A stretch of 64,000 bases of DNA from Nitrospirales bacterium. Lineage in GTDB: Bacteria > Nitrospirota > Nitrospiria > Nitrospirales > UBA8639. Under the pieces are notes generated by a model. It did no database searches and had not been told where the DNA came from. It worked only from the letters and a program-made list of their open reading frames with translations. The DNA lies in assembly GCA_021604105.1 (NCBI GenBank), contig BQIW01000002.1, positions 48,939 through 112,938 on the forward strand, in the 5' to 3' direction. This document shows positions 1 through 9,506 of the stretch, piece by piece. Within the stretch, counting starts at the first letter, position 1, and every line of letters starts with the position of its first letter. The translations under genes and the position numbers were made by a program.

Positions 1-1860
1 AGCCGGAAGAAATAAAGAAAAGGTACTACCTTCCCCGAGTACGGACTTCACGGCCAACACACCTCCATGATTTCTCACAATGGAGTAGGACGTTGCAAGA
101 CCTAACCCTGACCCCGTGGACTTTGTCGTAAAATAGGGATCAAATATTTTTTCTAGATTGTCCTTTGAAATTCCAATCCCATTGTCAATGAAGCAGATTT
201 CAACCCAATCCTGAGCTGACGGAGGTATTGGTCCTAGACCCGATAGTTCAATCCCATCCCCTGTAACATTGTGAGCTTGAATGATACATTCCCCACCCGC
301 TTCCATCGCCTGCCTCGCATTGATCACAAGATTATGAATTACCTGGCAAATTTGGCCTGCATCGATAGTGACTGGCCACAAATCATCCGAAATGTTAAAG
401 ATCGGACGGACATTAGATCCCGCGAGCACCAAACGGACATTTTCATGCAATATCTCCTTTAAGGAAACCGTCTTTTTCACTGGGGCCCCACCCTTAGAAA
501 AAGTTAGGAGTTGCCTCGCAATTTCTTGTGCTCTTAACGAGGCATGTTCGGCCTCAGAAATCCGATCAAGGAGCGGATTAGATGAGTCCAATGTGTATTT
601 CGCCAAAGACAGTTGACCTAAAATAGCCGTAAGCAGGTTATTAAAGTCATGGGCAAGCCCTCCAGCCAAGAGTCCAAGTGATTCGAGCTTTGCCCCCCTC
701 AACCTCTCTTCCTCCCATTTTTTTCTTTCCGTCACATCCTGAGCAAGCCCAATGACCCGGTATACCTTCCCTAATGAATCCTTCACCGGAAATGTTCGGT
801 TATGAATCCAGCGTAGCTCCTGATGACGAGTGACGATTCGATACTCAAGATCAAGGCCTTTTGCATCTATTCTCCTCAAAAACAAATCTTCTACCTTGGC
901 TTGATCTTCCTTTAATACAAAGCGTAACCAATCGAAGTGGTTATACATGAGTTTTTGGGGATCCCCGCCCCAAAGTCGTTTGTACGCAGGACTCACATAG
1001 ACTATTTGCTGTACGTCTACATCCCAGATCCAAAACACACTATCCACAGTTTCGGCCAATTGGCGAAATTTTTCATCACTGTCTCTAAAAGCCAACTCAG
1101 CCATTCGAATATCTGTCACATCACGACAAATCAACAAAACAGTTAAAATCTGTCCACCAATCGTTGGCTCGGGGCAAAATCGAATCTCAAAATTTTTCAG
1201 TCCCTGTCGAGTAGGATGCGAAATCTCCAGAGATTCGGACATGCCATTTTTACAAACCAATTGTATTTTCTCCTCAAAAATACCTGCGACCTTTTGAGAA
1301 ACCCCCAATTCGATGATTTCCTTACCCAAATACTTTTCCGGGGGAAATGGGTCATCGCTATCCCACCACCGATTTAAATACATCACACGATTTCTGCGAT
1401 CAATTCGTCCAATAATATCGGGAAGATTGCCGGTCAAGGATTGAAGCTCTCGATCCCACCGCTGTATTTCCTCTTTAATATGTTGGTGATCAGGGATTTC
1501 GATTAACGCGCCATGGCAAATCATTTCATTTTGGGTGTCCCCTTGAGACATCACACTATTTTCTTGAACCCAAACCACACGAGTCCCTTCACCGAGCATC
1601 CGATACTCTAATCGAATGGTGGCCGGCAAATGGGTGTGTTTCTCCCAAGCTCTCAAAAACATATTCCGGTCTTCAGGATGAATTCGACAAAAAAACGCTT
1701 TAGGATCTTGGATTAGTTGCTCCGGAGTTAGGCTTAGCAGGGAATATATGAACGGACTCACAAACTCAAATTGCCGATCAATTCCCTGTTGAATGCACTG
1801 ATAGACAACCAATGGTACATGGTCAAAAACGGAACGTTCATTTTGAGAGAAGCTTTTCAT
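1..1860 (-). CDS. PAS-domain sensor histidine kinase (partial, C-terminus cut by window edge)
   Basis: This is a minus-strand frame, open for 620 codons from an ATG at 1860 down to the window edge without a stop. By eye it holds about three PAS-type sensing segments (roughly residues 10-125, 145-260 and 270-385; the second and third end in the usual DVT linker), followed by a kinase core. The H-box reads GGLAHDFNNLLTAILG with phospho-acceptor His404. The N-box is NLVINARQAM, and the G-boxes are DNGIGIS and GSGLGLA. A HisKA core with HDFNN is common in hybrid kinases, so a receiver domain may follow outside the window. It starts 85 bases after the stop of the next kinase in the same direction. 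There is no clear Shine-Dalgarno sequence at the ATG. The signal sensed is unknown; no membrane segment is visible, so a cytoplasmic protein is likely. Confidence 0.85.
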   Translation of the reverse strand, partial: MKSFSQNERSVFDHVPLVVYQCIQQGIDRQFEFVSPFIYSLLSLTPEQLIQDPKAFFCRIHPEDRNMFLRAWEKHTHLPATIRLEYRMLGEGTRVVWVQENSVMSQGDTQNEMICHGALIEIPDHQHIKEEIQRWDRELQSLTGNLPDIIGRIDRRNRVMYLNRWWDSDDPFPPEKYLGKEIIELGVSQKVAGIFEEKIQLVCKNGMSESLEISHPTRQGLKNFEIRFCPEPTIGGQILTVLLICRDVTDIRMAELAFRDSDEKFRQLAETVDSVFWIWDVDVQQIVYVSPAYKRLWGGDPQKLMYNHFDWLRFVLKEDQAKVEDLFLRRIDAKGLDLEYRIVTRHQELRWIHNRTFPVKDSLGKVYRVIGLAQDVTERKKWEEERLRGAKLESLGLLAGGLAHDFNNLLTAILGQLSLAKYTLDSSNPLLDRISEAEHASLRAQEIARQLLTFSKGGAPVKKTVSLKEILHENVRLVLAGSNVRPIFNISDDLWPVTIDAGQICQVIHNLVINARQAMEAGGECIIQAHNVTGDGIELSGLGPIPPSAQDWVEICFIDNGIGISKDNLEKIFDPYFTTKSTGSGLGLATSYSIVRNHGGVLAVKSVLGEGSTFSLFLPA

Positions 1861-1945
1861 AAAGGAAGAATGACGCAATTGGACCACCAATGGTCTGACT
1901 CAGAGGGAGTCAGCATCCAACAACCAGGATTCTACCAGTTTTGTT

Positions 1946-4165
1946 CTACGGAAAAAGATGGCCAGCCTCTGGGGTTACCTTCACTTGCTTAAGAGGAATG
2001 GCGGGGTTACGAAAGGAAGTCAAGGAAAACTCTTTGTCATCGGGTAGACTGATGGGCAGTTGGATTTGAAATCCAAGAATGCCACGCCTATTGGTCAAAA
2101 GCTGAAAACGTCCAGAATGACGTTGAATAATGTGATGAGCCAGGATTAACCCTTGGGTAGCGGAAGGATCAGGCTCATCAATTAACCAAGTATCAAAGTC
2201 CCATTCCTCTATTGAAACCAGTTCAGAATACATCGACGTTTTTTCAGCTTTCCACCACACCGCAATTTGAAGCCAATTTTGCCCCAAAACCTGTCGATCC
2301 GATTCTGTTTCAATTCGCAAAGTTCCGGACAAATGAGAGGGATCCTTTAAAAGAAATAACAGCCCGTTGAAAATGGCCTGCATGAGCCCTTGGCGATCTA
2401 CAGAGACCATCGGTACATCGGGACTAAATATCTTCTCAATCATCGTTTTATAGTAAGCAGGATTGCTTGCGACAAACAAAAGACAGGAATCAATGATCTC
2501 GTGAATATGGGCTTTTGCATTCAATGATCCCGATATGGGTTTGACATATTCTCTGATCTCTTTTGTCAACGCCTCTATTTTTGCAAGATCTTCTCCCACT
2601 ATACGATGTAGCCTATCCATAAATTCCCCGTCATGACGCCGCAATTCAGCTACTTGAACAAACGCTTTAATTGAGACTAACGGACTATGAAGTTCTTGAG
2701 TCAATCCATTCGCCATGGCTTCGAGAGACCGTAGACGATCCACCTGGCAAAGTAAATTTTGGGATCGGTGAATTTCTTCTCGCAAAATGGCATTTTCTAA
2801 AGCTAAGGCAGATTCCTGAATGATCGTATTCCAAAAGGTTTTCCCACCCATTGTTCGAATAGCTTCACTGGACGTAGGGCCAAGAGCCAAAACACCCAAT
2901 AATTGGTTATTCCCAAAGATTGGATAGAACAACTCTAATCCGGCATTTTCTAATATTTCAGCTATGCGCCTCTCACCGTCATTTGCGTCTAAACTTTTTA
3001 AATCCCCAATGGATACCTTTGCCTGCGTAAATAGCAATAATTGTGGCAGATTATCGGAGATTGCCCATCCGTTCTGGATAACAGGATGATCAGGAGAAAA
3101 CCCAAAATTTGAAACTGCCCGATACCGATTTTCTTCAACATGCAAAACAAAGATTGCAGCCTTCGATGCTCCCGCACTTCTTCCTACCGTTTCCAGAATG
3201 GCCTGTCCCAAATCATGTACATTGTGCATGCTAGCAACTTTGGATGAGAATTTGGAGAGGGCGTGAGTCCTCAATTCCCTACCTTTGAGTATGGTTCTCG
3301 CGACCGCGCCTTTCGTTCCCACTTTCATCTGATAAACTCCCACAACCGTCAGGAGATGCAGGAGAAGTTGCACGACGGAAAACCTGACATTTATGACCCC
3401 AAGGAGGGATTTCTGCGCCAGTAGGAGCATTGGGTACACAGGTTGTGACACAAACAATAAAATAGCAAAATAAGATAATCCCTTTTCAACGTAGACTGAA
3501 AATTCCAACCAGTGAAAACGCAACAAGGTATAGGCTACGATTGAAATATAAACCGCAAAACCAATGGTACCGTAGGGTAATATTTCAATCCCATACCACA
3601 GGGGATAATTCGTGGCCCCACCTATGTATCCGATTCCAGAGCCTACGAGGAGATACAAAAATTGCCTTCGACGCAATCCTTTTTCCTTCACATAGGCTTG
3701 AAGAAGAAGAAGATGCGCAAAGATTACAAGACCCACCCACCAAATCAAACAAAAATGAAAAACCAAACCAGGCACACCCCAAAACGGAAAGATAGAAATT
3801 GGGCGGACACCTTGAATGAAGAAAGGCGTAAAATCGGCAAGAAGGAATACCCCACCCACAAGGTAATTCAATTTAATAGTCGTTCTATAAACATTCTCCT
3901 TCCGAAGTAAATACAACACATGATGCAGAAACGTAATGGGAATAAAAATAGCGCCGGCCATTAAAATCCGGAGATTGAGGAGGGCAAAAAATTCGGATTC
4001 AGTGACTTGCCAGGCAAAGTACCCAAAACTCCACAAAGCAGTGGTAATTCCAAATAAACCAAACGTCCAATGCCTGGGATCCTTTGGAGCGCGGAAGTAG
4101 ACAAAGGACGCCAACCCGCTAGCGGCTAGTCCATTCAACAATCCACTAATGGCAAAAAATTCCAC
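1946..4165 (-). CDS. Membrane GAF-domain histidine-kinase-like protein with degenerate catalytic residues
   Basis: This is a 739-residue protein with a GTG start. The first 280 residues form about eight or nine hydrophobic segments, like the 7TM/PrsK-type sensor modules of histidine kinases. A GAF-like region covers about 300-465 and a kinase core about 475-705. Aligning its helix (LTQELHSPLVSI) with the canonical LAHEIRNPLTSI puts Gln490 at the phospho-acceptor histidine. The N-box (AIFNGLLFLL) keeps its first Asn but has Phe604 where the Mg-binding Asn belongs, and the glycine-rich boxes are poor. I infer a pseudokinase or allosteric partner. It is transcribed toward the adjacent intact PAS kinase, 85 bases away, which is the obvious candidate partner. 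A neighbouring His493 could in theory be phosphorylated, but it is out of register. Confidence 0.85.
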   Translation of the reverse strand: MEFFAISGLLNGLAASGLASFVYFRAPKDPRHWTFGLFGITTALWSFGYFAWQVTESEFFALLNLRILMAGAIFIPITFLHHVLYLLRKENVYRTTIKLNYLVGGVFLLADFTPFFIQGVRPISIFPFWGVPGLVFHFCLIWWVGLVIFAHLLLLQAYVKEKGLRRRQFLYLLVGSGIGYIGGATNYPLWYGIEILPYGTIGFAVYISIVAYTLLRFHWLEFSVYVEKGLSYFAILLFVSQPVYPMLLLAQKSLLGVINVRFSVVQLLLHLLTVVGVYQMKVGTKGAVARTILKGRELRTHALSKFSSKVASMHNVHDLGQAILETVGRSAGASKAAIFVLHVEENRYRAVSNFGFSPDHPVIQNGWAISDNLPQLLLFTQAKVSIGDLKSLDANDGERRIAEILENAGLELFYPIFGNNQLLGVLALGPTSSEAIRTMGGKTFWNTIIQESALALENAILREEIHRSQNLLCQVDRLRSLEAMANGLTQELHSPLVSIKAFVQVAELRRHDGEFMDRLHRIVGEDLAKIEALTKEIREYVKPISGSLNAKAHIHEIIDSCLLFVASNPAYYKTMIEKIFSPDVPMVSVDRQGLMQAIFNGLLFLLKDPSHLSGTLRIETESDRQVLGQNWLQIAVWWKAEKTSMYSELVSIEEWDFDTWLIDEPDPSATQGLILAHHIIQRHSGRFQLLTNRRGILGFQIQLPISLPDDKEFSLTSFRNPAIPLKQVKVTPEAGHLFP

Positions 4166-4513
4166 GGGTTTCGTGTTATTGACGAAGGAAGGTTGACCGA
4201 CGCATCCACACCTGAAAAGAATTCATCATGTCAAAAAAGGCCGCACCAGCCTTGCGGGGTTTACTTTGATTTTAAACCGTAACCTGAATGGCTAAAATGG
4301 TCAAGTATTCGCCATTCTGATTTTCAGCGGGTTCCCAAGGAACAACTTTCGAATCGTGAAGGATGCCCAGGGGGTTTGATGCCTAACCATTGGCCCCATT
4401 CGGGTTTTTAGAATCCCCCCTCCTAACCTCCGTCGATTGGAAAAAGCCATGAGATGTTTGGCCGTAAATTCGCATTCGGCAGGGTTGTGAAAAATTGAGT
4501 GACGGGTGTGTTA
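4166..4513. other. Intergenic region without a gene
   Basis: No ORF with a ribosome binding site or a recognisable family is seen here. It lies between two minus-strand genes and holds one probable terminator near 4233-4258. Confidence 0.5.
4233..4258 (-). terminator. Rho-independent terminator downstream of the HAD gene
   Basis: On the minus strand the bases read CCGCA-AGGCTGG-TGCGG followed by CCTTTTTT. This is a 5-bp GC-rich stem with a T tract. An overlapping alternative stem is AAGGC/GCCTT leading into TTTT. It lies about 250 bases after the HAD gene stop and before the kinase gene, so it probably separates the two units. Confidence 0.5.
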
Positions 4514-5236
4514 TTAGGGATGCAAGAGGTCATATGAAGACAGTTGAATCAAACTTGAAAGGGTCTGTGGATGAGGAAGGATATTTATAGAACGATCAAT
4601 TAAGACGGCATGAAGACCAGCTTGTTGAGCCCCCTCGAAATCCTCAATAGGGTGGTCTCCCACATGAAGTGCTTCTTGTGGGATTACCATATGCTCATCG
4701 AGTGCATGAGTAAAAATATTTTTGGCCGGTTTGGCAGCTCCGACCAAACTGGAAATTGTCACAGAATCAAAAAACGTATTGAGACCAAGCCCACGCGAAA
4801 CCTCAAAGAACCGACTATCAAAATTGGAAATAATTCCGAGTTCAAAGCCTTGCCCCTTCAGCTCAGCTAATATGTCGAGTGTTTCAGGAAACAACTCCCA
4901 ATGGGTAGGCTTCCCAAACGCCTCGAATACTTCATCAAAAAAATCGTCAAATCCTTCGAACATCCCTACCCGATAAAAAACAGCATGCACAACGTCAAAC
5001 CACCACAGCCGCTCGCACTGTTTGAGTTTTTCAGGCCGCTCCACAGAGAAAATCGGAAGGGGCATGTCTTTCATGGTTTGCTTGAAAGCGGCATTCAATG
5101 CCTGCTGAGTGCGTTCGGTGACCGGGACCCCGTATTTTTTGGCATACGTTAAATAGACTTCCCCTACCGATCCTTTCACATCGAATAAGGTCCCGACGGC
5201 ATCAAAAAAAATAACTTTTATGGTGGAGGAACTCAT
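4514..5236 (-). CDS. HAD-superfamily (subfamily IA) hydrolase
   Basis: This 240-residue protein is probably a soluble phosphatase of unknown substrate. Motif I reads FFDAVGTLF (Asp12 is the nucleophile). The usual second Asp is replaced by Val, a variant found in HDHD3-like members, so classical phosphatase chemistry cannot be assumed. Motif II is IISNFDSR, the motif III lysine is in AKPAKNIF, and motif IV is HVGDHPIEDFEGA. An alpha-helical cap lies between motifs I and II, as in subfamily IA. I chose the ATG at 5236; a TTG three codons upstream is also open but lacks a ribosome binding site. The gene ends with tandem TAA stops and stands alone on the minus strand. Confidence 0.85.
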   Translation of the reverse strand: MSSSTIKVIFFDAVGTLFDVKGSVGEVYLTYAKKYGVPVTERTQQALNAAFKQTMKDMPLPIFSVERPEKLKQCERLWWFDVVHAVFYRVGMFEGFDDFFDEVFEAFGKPTHWELFPETLDILAELKGQGFELGIISNFDSRFFEVSRGLGLNTFFDSVTISSLVGAAKPAKNIFTHALDEHMVIPQEALHVGDHPIEDFEGAQQAGLHAVLIDRSINILPHPQTLSSLIQLSSYDLLHP

Positions 5237-5323
5237 GCAATACAATGAGGTGAGAAAAGAATCGAGGGCTGAGAAACCGTTAACCTGGCCTCTCCCAAAA
5301 ATGGCTCGGTGGATTCAATAAAA

Positions 5324-5347
5324 GACCCCCGCCGATAGATGGCGGGG
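5324..5347 (-). terminator. Rho-independent terminator of the small basic gene
   Basis: A perfect 7-bp stem CCCCGCC/GGCGGGG with a 7-base loop is followed on the minus strand by GTCTTTTATT. It lies about 160 bases downstream of the 36-codon gene, and it shows that minus-strand transcription from that gene is meant to end here. Confidence 0.6.
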
Positions 5348-5504
5348 TACTCGACGGAAGATGTCTCTCACACTTTCAATCGGTAACCTATCTAGCCAGC
5401 TAATGGGAATAGAAAGGTCAATCAAACGAAAACCATAAGGGAGGAAATTCAAGGAGAGAAATGCGGCTCTATGGAATAAGGCCAAGGCATCAAAAATCAT
5501 GCTC

Positions 5505-5615
5505 TTATTTCTTTTTGCCCTTTTCGCGGCGGGCAACTTCTAACCCCTTTACCCGCTGTTGATTTTTTCGATGTTTTCTTCGCAAATCACGATCTTTTTG
5601 CCGACCACGTGGCAT
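5505..5615 (-). CDS. Small highly basic protein, 36 residues
   Basis: This short ORF begins MPRGRQKDRDLRRKHRKN and ends in KGKKK. About half of its residues are Lys or Arg and it has no hydrophobic core or cysteine. It has a strong ribosome binding site (AGGAG, 8 bases before the ATG) and a good terminator downstream, so I take it as real. The composition fits an RNA- or ribosome-associated peptide, but it does not match bS21 or bTHX as I remember them, and no function can be assigned. It lies divergent from valS, in the 165-base gap that must hold both promoters. Possible false positive: short basic ORFs can arise by chance, but the signals at both ends argue against it. Confidence 0.6.
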   Translation of the reverse strand: MPRGRQKDRDLRRKHRKNQQRVKGLEVARREKGKKK

Positions 5616-5780
5616 GGGTGATTCTCCTGAGTGAATTTGAAAATGTTTGAATTTAAGGAATGCCATTTTTACCATAGGCATCCTAGGAGGAACAAGAGGT
5701 CGTATTGCAGGGCTGTAGGGCCCATGATAACATCGGAGACTTTTTTGCCAATTCTGAAATATCCTATTAATTAAAGAAAT

Positions 5781-8567
5781 ATGCCATCTTCACAGTTAGA
5801 AAAAACATACAATCCCAGCCAAGTCGAGCAACGCTGGGGATCTTATTGGATGGAGCACAAACTCTTTCAGCCTGACCCCGCAAACCTTTCTCAATCATTT
5901 TGCCTGGTCATTCCCCCTCCCAATGTCACCGGATCCCTCCACATCGGTCATGCCCTCAATACGACCATCCAGGACATTATCGTTCGATGGCGACGTATGC
6001 AGGGACTAAAGGCTCTTTGGGTTCCTGGGACAGACCATGCGGGAATTGCCACGCAAAATGTAGTCGAACGGCAACTCACCCAGGAAGGTCAGTCACGAGA
6101 ACACCTAGGGCGCTCAGCCTTCATCGACCGGGTCTGGAAGTGGAGACATCAATCAGGAGACACTATTATCGACCAATTAAAACAGTTAGGAGCCTCCTGC
6201 GATTGGTCTCGTCTCCGGTTTACCATGGACGAAGGACTTTCCCGGGCGGTTCGGGAAGTGTTTGTCCGCCTTTACGAAGAAGGTCTCATATACCGAGGGG
6301 AACGTTTAATAAATTGGTGTCCGCGGTGCTTGACAGCGCTGTCTGACATTGAAGTCGAGCACGAACCCATCAAAGGCAAGCTCTATCACATTCAATATTT
6401 CCTCGCCGACGATCCAACACAATCTCTCAAGGTGGCCACAACAAGACCAGAAACCGTTCTGGGAGATACCGCGGTGGCTGTCCACCCTGAGGATCCTCGC
6501 TACCAACAGTACATTGGCAAAGAAGTTCGCGTCCCTTTGACGACACGAACCATTCCCATTTTAGCTGATCCGATATTAGTTGACCGGGAATTTGGAACCG
6601 GAGCCGTCAAGATTACGCCTGCGCACGACTTTAATGACTTTGAAGCAGGCGAGAGACACGGTCTTCCACGCCTGGCCATACTCGATTTCCAAGCTCGAAT
6701 GAGCCCATCAGGACTTCAAGAAGCCCAAGCAGACTCCAGACTTCAAACTATACTCAACCTCAAGTCGGTCCAGGAAGCCCGGGCAATAGTGATAGAAGCC
6801 CTCGAGAAGCACGAACTTCTCTTAAAAATTGAAGACCACGCCATGGCCGTCGGGAAATGTTATCGATGCAAAACGGTTGTCGAACCCTATCTTTCACCGC
6901 AATGGTTCGTCAAAATCCAACCTTTGGCAACTCCTGCCATCCAAGCGGTTGAAACCGGACACATTCGAATTATTCCCGATGGATGGAAAAACAATTATCT
7001 GGGCTGGATGCGCCAGATCAAAGATTGGTGCATTTCTCGCCAAATCTGGTGGGGACACCAAATTCCCGCCTGGTACTGTCCAACCTGCGACAAGGACAAG
7101 TTACTCGAAACTAGCCAGATGGGCGGGGTCCCTGGCGACAAGGGGATTTCTTCCGACCCCCTCACAATAAGCTGCTTAATCACTTCTGATGCCCAACCCA
7201 TCGTATCGAGGACTCCACCACAATCCTGTCCAAGATGCGGCGAGACCAACCTTTTTCAAGACCCTGATGTATTGGACACCTGGTTTTCATCGGCTCTCTG
7301 GCCCTTTTCTACCCTCGGGTGGCCGGAAAACACAGAAGACTTCAAATCATTTTACCCAACGGCAACGCTCGTCACCGGATTGGACATTCTCTTCTTTTGG
7401 GTTGCCAGAATGATCATGATGGGCCTGAAATTTACGGGGCAAGCCCCATTCCGCGAGGTGTACATTCATGCCCTGGTTCGGGACGCCGAGGGTCAGAAAA
7501 TGAGCAAATCAAAAGGCAATGTGATTGATCCCCTAACCAAAATGCAACAATATGGAACGGATGCCCTGAGATTTACCCTGGCCTCAATGGCCTCTCCTGG
7601 ACGGGACATTAAACTGGCCGAAGAACGCATTGAAGGATATCGAAATTTTGTCACCAAACTCTGGAATGCCGCACGGTTTATTCATCTTTATGCGGACGGT
7701 CCACGGGCATCACACGCAGCAGAGCTCCGACCTTTTCCGGATCGCTGGATTCTCAGCCGACTGAACCATACGATCCGTGAAGTGACCAAAGCCTTTGAGG
7801 GCTATCGCTTTGACCAAGCCGCCTCCGCCCTCTATCAATTTTTATGGCATGAATATTGTGATTGGTTCTTGGAACTCTCCAAACCTTGCCTCCAACAGGA
7901 GAACCATCCTGATGCGCCTGCCACACGCCAGACTCTCTTGGAATCATTTGAAATCATCCAACGGCTGTTACACCCCGTGATGCCGTTTATTACCGAAGAA
8001 ATCTGGCAATCCTTCCCGCACGACGGGCCATCAATCATGACGCAACCCTTTCCCAATGAAAAGCCGGAATGGATCAATGCTGAAGCCGAACAGACTTTTT
8101 TGCTTCTCCAAGCGTTTGTTAACACGGCGAGAACCGGCCGAGCCCTCCTGAATATTTCCTCCGCTCAATCCCCTTCGATCTACGGAGCGAGCAGCCAGGC
8201 CAATGACACAGCCCTTCTGACCTTTCTTTCGCCCTATATCGAGTCAATTCTGCGCTCATCGGTTATCACAGACAAGGGCATTCCACCTCTCCGCACATTA
8301 CAATTGCCTTCTGGTCATTTCAGCACTGTTGGAATCCCCGTTCCCAATGAAATTGACCTCCAGGGAGTTGTCAAAAAAATTCAGAAACAAATTGGAGAAA
8401 AAGAAAAAGAAGTGCAGCGCCTTGGCAGTCGGTTATCCTCTCCTGAATTCAGGGAGAAAGCGGAGCCTTCCGTGATCCAAGAATCAGAAGCCCGCCGCAC
8501 CAAGCTGATCGATGAGTTGGCAATTCTGAATATGACCGAGCAACAACTGGTTTCCATGACGACCTGA
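5781..8567 (+). CDS. valS: Valine--tRNA ligase
   Basis: Class I aminoacyl-tRNA synthetase that charges tRNA-Val with valine using ATP. The 928 residues are typical length. The HIGH signature is at 54-57 (SLHIGHAL, preceded by PPPNVTG) and KMSKS at 573-577 (QKMSKSKGNVIDP). The editing (CP1) domain lies between, with a cysteine-rich insert around 360-470 (CYRCK, CPTCD, CPRCGE) that may bind zinc. The C-terminal 70 residues are the charged ValS coiled-coil arm. The ribosome binding site is weak (TAAAGAAAT). It is the first gene of a housekeeping run, and its stop overlaps the next start by one base (TGATG), so nadC is translationally coupled. Confidence 0.98.
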   Translation: MPSSQLEKTYNPSQVEQRWGSYWMEHKLFQPDPANLSQSFCLVIPPPNVTGSLHIGHALNTTIQDIIVRWRRMQGLKALWVPGTDHAGIATQNVVERQLTQEGQSREHLGRSAFIDRVWKWRHQSGDTIIDQLKQLGASCDWSRLRFTMDEGLSRAVREVFVRLYEEGLIYRGERLINWCPRCLTALSDIEVEHEPIKGKLYHIQYFLADDPTQSLKVATTRPETVLGDTAVAVHPEDPRYQQYIGKEVRVPLTTRTIPILADPILVDREFGTGAVKITPAHDFNDFEAGERHGLPRLAILDFQARMSPSGLQEAQADSRLQTILNLKSVQEARAIVIEALEKHELLLKIEDHAMAVGKCYRCKTVVEPYLSPQWFVKIQPLATPAIQAVETGHIRIIPDGWKNNYLGWMRQIKDWCISRQIWWGHQIPAWYCPTCDKDKLLETSQMGGVPGDKGISSDPLTISCLITSDAQPIVSRTPPQSCPRCGETNLFQDPDVLDTWFSSALWPFSTLGWPENTEDFKSFYPTATLVTGLDILFFWVARMIMMGLKFTGQAPFREVYIHALVRDAEGQKMSKSKGNVIDPLTKMQQYGTDALRFTLASMASPGRDIKLAEERIEGYRNFVTKLWNAARFIHLYADGPRASHAAELRPFPDRWILSRLNHTIREVTKAFEGYRFDQAASALYQFLWHEYCDWFLELSKPCLQQENHPDAPATRQTLLESFEIIQRLLHPVMPFITEEIWQSFPHDGPSIMTQPFPNEKPEWINAEAEQTFLLLQAFVNTARTGRALLNISSAQSPSIYGASSQANDTALLTFLSPYIESILRSSVITDKGIPPLRTLQLPSGHFSTVGIPVPNEIDLQGVVKKIQKQIGEKEKEVQRLGSRLSSPEFREKAEPSVIQESEARRTKLIDELAILNMTEQQLVSMTT

Positions 8568-9475
8568 TGGGTATGCCTTCTCTCGCGGCCCCTCCTCCTC
8601 TTTTCTCCATGCGGCGCGTAATCACCGCTGCGCTGGAGGAAGACCTTGTTTACGGAGACCTGACCTCGACTCTGCTCATTCCACCAACCCTGTTAATTCG
8701 AGCCGACATCATTGCAAAAGGCCACATGATCGTGGCAGGCGTAACCCTTGCCAGGGAGGTGTTTCAAGCAATCGATTCAACTGTCGCACTCACCGCGCAT
8801 TGCAGCGATGGAACTAGGGTGCGCCCGGCCACCACCATCCTCACCATGAAAGGGAAAGCGCAGTCGCTCCTTCAAGGAGAACGAATCGCACTGAATTTCC
8901 TCCAGCGGCTTTCGGGAATCAGCACCCTCACTCATCAGTTTTGTGAGGCTGTCCGCGACTATCCCGTCGCAATAGTAGACACCAGAAAAACGACTCCAGG
9001 ACTTCGGGCATTAGAAAAATGGGCTGTCCGTCTTGGCGGCGGAAAAAATCACCGATTTTCCCTCCACGATGGCATACTCATTAAAGATAATCACCTGCTA
9101 ATCATGGCATCTCAACGTATGAACATCACACAAACCTGTCTCCTGGCCAGACAACATGCTCCGCATGGCCTTCGAATTTGCGTGGAAGTCGAAACGGTTG
9201 CTCAGGTCCGACAGGCATTGAAGGGAAAAGCTGATGTCCTTTTACTGGATAATATGACCCCCGATCATGTTAAACAGGCCATAGACATCATTCAAAGGCA
9301 GGCCTTGGTGGAAGTATCAGGAGGCATAACATTGAATAATGTTCGAGATATGGCAGAAGCGGGACCGGATTTCATCTCGATTGGAGCGCTCACACATTCC
9401 GCCCCATCCACGGACCTTTCCATGGAGATCGTTCCTCTCCGAACAAAAAGACGTCCCCAAAAGCACCAACCATGA
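8567..9475 (+). CDS. nadC: Nicotinate-nucleotide pyrophosphorylase (carboxylating)
   Basis: Quinolinate phosphoribosyltransferase: it converts quinolinate and PRPP to nicotinate mononucleotide in NAD synthesis. The 302 residues match the family. Visible motifs are EEDLVYGDLTS near the N-terminus, ALNFLQRLSGISTLT, the PRPP-site segment VDTRKTTPGLRALEKWAV, GGKNHRFSLHDGILIKDNH, and VEVSGGITLNNV near the end. The start overlaps the valS stop by one base. The 3' end is followed 31 bases later by the likely start of the biotin ligase gene, so the three are probably one operon. Confidence 0.97.
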   Translation: MGMPSLAAPPPLFSMRRVITAALEEDLVYGDLTSTLLIPPTLLIRADIIAKGHMIVAGVTLAREVFQAIDSTVALTAHCSDGTRVRPATTILTMKGKAQSLLQGERIALNFLQRLSGISTLTHQFCEAVRDYPVAIVDTRKTTPGLRALEKWAVRLGGGKNHRFSLHDGILIKDNHLLIMASQRMNITQTCLLARQHAPHGLRICVEVETVAQVRQALKGKADVLLLDNMTPDHVKQAIDIIQRQALVEVSGGITLNNVRDMAEAGPDFISIGALTHSAPSTDLSMEIVPLRTKRRPQKHQP

Positions 9476-9506
9476 GACCGGTTTTCCTCTAACCCCTGAC
9501 TTATCA

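Noticed and set aside
271..1146. Plus-strand ORFs in the first 1.2 kb
   Set aside because: They are antisense to the continuous 620-codon minus-strand kinase frame, which carries clear PAS and kinase motifs.
5315..5536. 73-codon minus-strand ORF overlapping the small basic gene
   Set aside because: It has no ribosome binding site, overlaps a better-supported gene, and runs through the terminator, with its stop inside the T-rich tail.
9339..9506. Early ATG for the biotin ligase
   Set aside because: It would overlap nadC by 137 bases, and the extra residues do not resemble a BirA helix-turn-helix domain.
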